Under the pieces are notes generated by a model, which searched no databases, had not been told where the DNA came from, and saw only the letters and a list, made by a program, of their open reading frames with translations. The translations under genes and the position numbers were made by a program. Of a stretch of 64,000 bases of DNA, positions 62,641-64,000 are shown piece after piece. Each line of letters opens with the position of its first letter. Position 1 is the first letter of the stretch. The DNA comes from Chondrus crispus (lineage: Eukaryota > Rhodophyta > Florideophyceae > Gigartinales > Gigartinaceae), in NCBI RefSeq assembly GCF_000350225.1, contig NW_005179343.1, forward strand, positions 248,001 through 312,000, given 5' to 3'.

Positions 62641-63774
62641 ACAGCGGTGCACTGCCCAACGGAATTCGCGGAGAACAGGAAAGACGATCGCCGAATTCAG
62701 GACCAGCCCCCTTCCGCCACCGCCGACGACGACCCCTGAGACTCGCGGCGCCCCCTCGACCCGACCACCGTCGCGCGCGCGACGTAAGGCGCCGCCACTA
62801 CACGGCGACGAAGAAGTGGAGACAGGCCTCTACGCGCCAGCCTATATACCCGACGAAAGAGCGCCGACCGTCGGCAAAGCCACCCCACGCTCCTCGATGC
62901 CGTGCTCTCACCCTCGGCGGTCGACCGAGCGACATCAGAGGCGAGTGGCTGGGGGTCAACGGGATGAACGGCACCCGCGCCCTGGCTCGGCATGAGGGGG
63001 GGGGCAACACGCGATGACGCGTCGAACCGAAGGTAAGCGGGCGTGGTTCGCAGAAGGGGACTGGAGGGGGTTGGCCGACGCAATTACGCTAGGCGACGAG
63101 CCACGTGGAACAGGACACTACGGGGTTCTACAACTGGTGTTGGCGGGGAGAGGGAGAGCGACAGGATCCTCCCACGTCGCAAGGTACAGAACGAGACCCC
63201 CCCCTTCTGCTGTCGTCTACGGCGGCTCAAGCTCGCGAGCTGTGGTGTGAGAAGGTACGGCGACCACCGCGGAGGAGGCTGACCGACGGCTAGGTCATAA
63301 GGAGAGGGTACCCATAGGGCGCGGAGCTCGCAGTACAAGACGGAACCACCGACCGGGCGGGGTAAGGAGGGGACCGCGGGCAATTCGAAGGAGGGATGCC
63401 GCCTCCCGTCACGGTCTACCGACCCCCAGGAAGAGGACGTATACGCCAAAAGAGTCGCGGAAGAGCGGGGAAACGGCGAGACGAGCCGACCTACGGCGTG
63501 ATCGCATGCGACGAGATCGGCGAGTGGGAGGGCCAAGACGCAGAGCGGTTCCGCGCGCCTCATCGCGGAGAGAGACGCGCGCACGGAGACGAATGACCAC
63601 GGAGGAGCAGCGACGGGGCGGGAAGGACGGCGCAGACACCAAGCGGTGCCGAGACGAGAACGCCACCGACAGTGACAATGGATTGGAAGGATCCCGCGCG
63701 CGAAGGAGGTGGAGAAGGACCGAGGGCGAGCAAGACCTGCTTGAACCGGAGGCGCACCCCCCCTACCCGCACAC
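62641..63774. other. Element B module, upstream of the accessory gene
   Basis: Between the conserved promoter block and the second hairpin/purine tract. GC-rich with many short overlapping ORFs. None is conserved or shows a motif. Confidence 0.45.
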
Positions 63775-63809
63775 GTGAACGCGGACGTTCACACCTAAGG
63801 GGGGGGCCG
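63775..63809 (+). other. Element B 3' polypurine tract with hairpin
   Basis: GTGAACGCGGACGTTCAC (63775-63792), then ACCTAAGGGGGGGG and CCG immediately before the 3' LTR. Same arrangement as 12282-12249 in element A. Confidence 0.8.
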
Positions 63810-64000
63810 TGTAGCATAACCGCCGGCTACTGTACTATACATTAGATTTAGAATTAGATCTAACGCTGTAAGGTACGGACCTTACAGCGTGCGCGTGCGC
63901 ATACCTTACAGCGCGCGCGCACTAACACGTGTACCCCACGTGTAGCACACGTGTGCTGTCAGCCCCGACGGCTGACAGCGTTACAGTGCGGGCCGACCCG
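63810..64000 (+). repeat. Element B 3' LTR, truncated by the window end
   Basis: Starts TGTAGCATAACCGCCGGC and follows the 5' LTR (50282-50472) almost base for base, including the first hairpins, to the end of the window. Confidence 0.95.

Larger units (their letters stand above)
50282..64000 (+). mobile_element. Element B: chromovirus with antisense accessory gene, 3' end outside the window
   Basis: A plus-strand sister of element A. 5' LTR (50282-50922), PBS, upstream gag region (51000-51950), gag (51954-53561), pol (53546-58264), accessory module with an oppositely oriented gene (60043-62361, minus), second hairpin/purine tract, and the first 191 bases of the 3' LTR (63810-64000). The expected total is about 14.2 kb. 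Coding content is far better preserved than in A: pol has one TAG and the accessory gene one TGA. Confidence 0.95.

Overview
This is a repeat-dominated eukaryotic window with no recognisable host gene. Nearly all of it is LTR retrotransposon sequence of the Ty3/Gypsy type (chromoviruses with a C-terminal chromodomain), plus one decayed Tnp2-type (CACTA/EnSpm-like) DNA transposon. GC is high in the retroelements and lower in the DNA transposon. A fungus is the most likely source, but the element families alone do not exclude a red alga or an oomycete. No tRNA, rRNA, CRISPR array or bacterial feature was seen.

Layout. 1-7.3 kb: a Ty3 RT scrap, two long hairpins and a dead Tnp2 transposase gene (about 3.1-6.9 kb) with a divergent partner ORF, interrupted by a solo LTR (4236-4872). 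7.6-11.6 kb: a reverse-oriented LTR of family D and a decayed pol relic of family A/B. 11612-26746: element A, a 15.1-kb chromovirus on the minus strand with 637-bp LTRs and a perfect 5-bp target duplication (GAAAG). 26.75-32 kb: mostly non-coding debris with a diverged LTR and a chromodomain relic. 32.0-49.4 kb: a triple nest. Element D (plus strand) has its 5' LTR split by element E (32524-45265, TSD CCACC, gag-only). E is in turn split inside gag by element C (35755-41716, identical 371-bp LTRs, 4-bp TSD GTAC). 50282 to the window end: element B, a plus-strand sister of A that runs off the window inside its 3' LTR.

The most interesting system is the A/B family. Between pol and the 3' LTR each element carries a 5.5-6.5-kb module. 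Each module holds one long gene in antisense to gag-pol (about 755-772 codons), with a conserved upstream block containing a TATA/MEF2-like box. I recognise no domain in the protein beyond a Ser/Pro-rich N-terminus, a well conserved core, a basic cluster and a C-terminal coiled coil. The two copies differ mostly at synonymous sites in the core, so the protein has been under purifying selection. Their gag-pol parts are about 98% alike, so the module has a separate, older divergence. The module is bounded on both sides by the same hairpin plus polypurine tract, which suggests how it was acquired and gives the element two candidate plus-strand primer sites.

Expression logic in the autonomous families. 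U3 of the A/B LTR holds a run of perfect short hairpins and CACGTG boxes upstream of a TATA box. Families A/B, D and E share one 18-nt primer-binding site. Gag and Pol are joined by -1 frameshifting in C (canonical G GGA AAC site with a downstream stem) and probably in A/B (G AAA AAC with a stem). In A/B a TAG also divides an upstream Gag region from the capsid ORF. B is almost intact (one TAG in pol, one TGA in the accessory gene). A, D, E and the Tnp2 gene are broken. C is young but has a one-base break in integrase.
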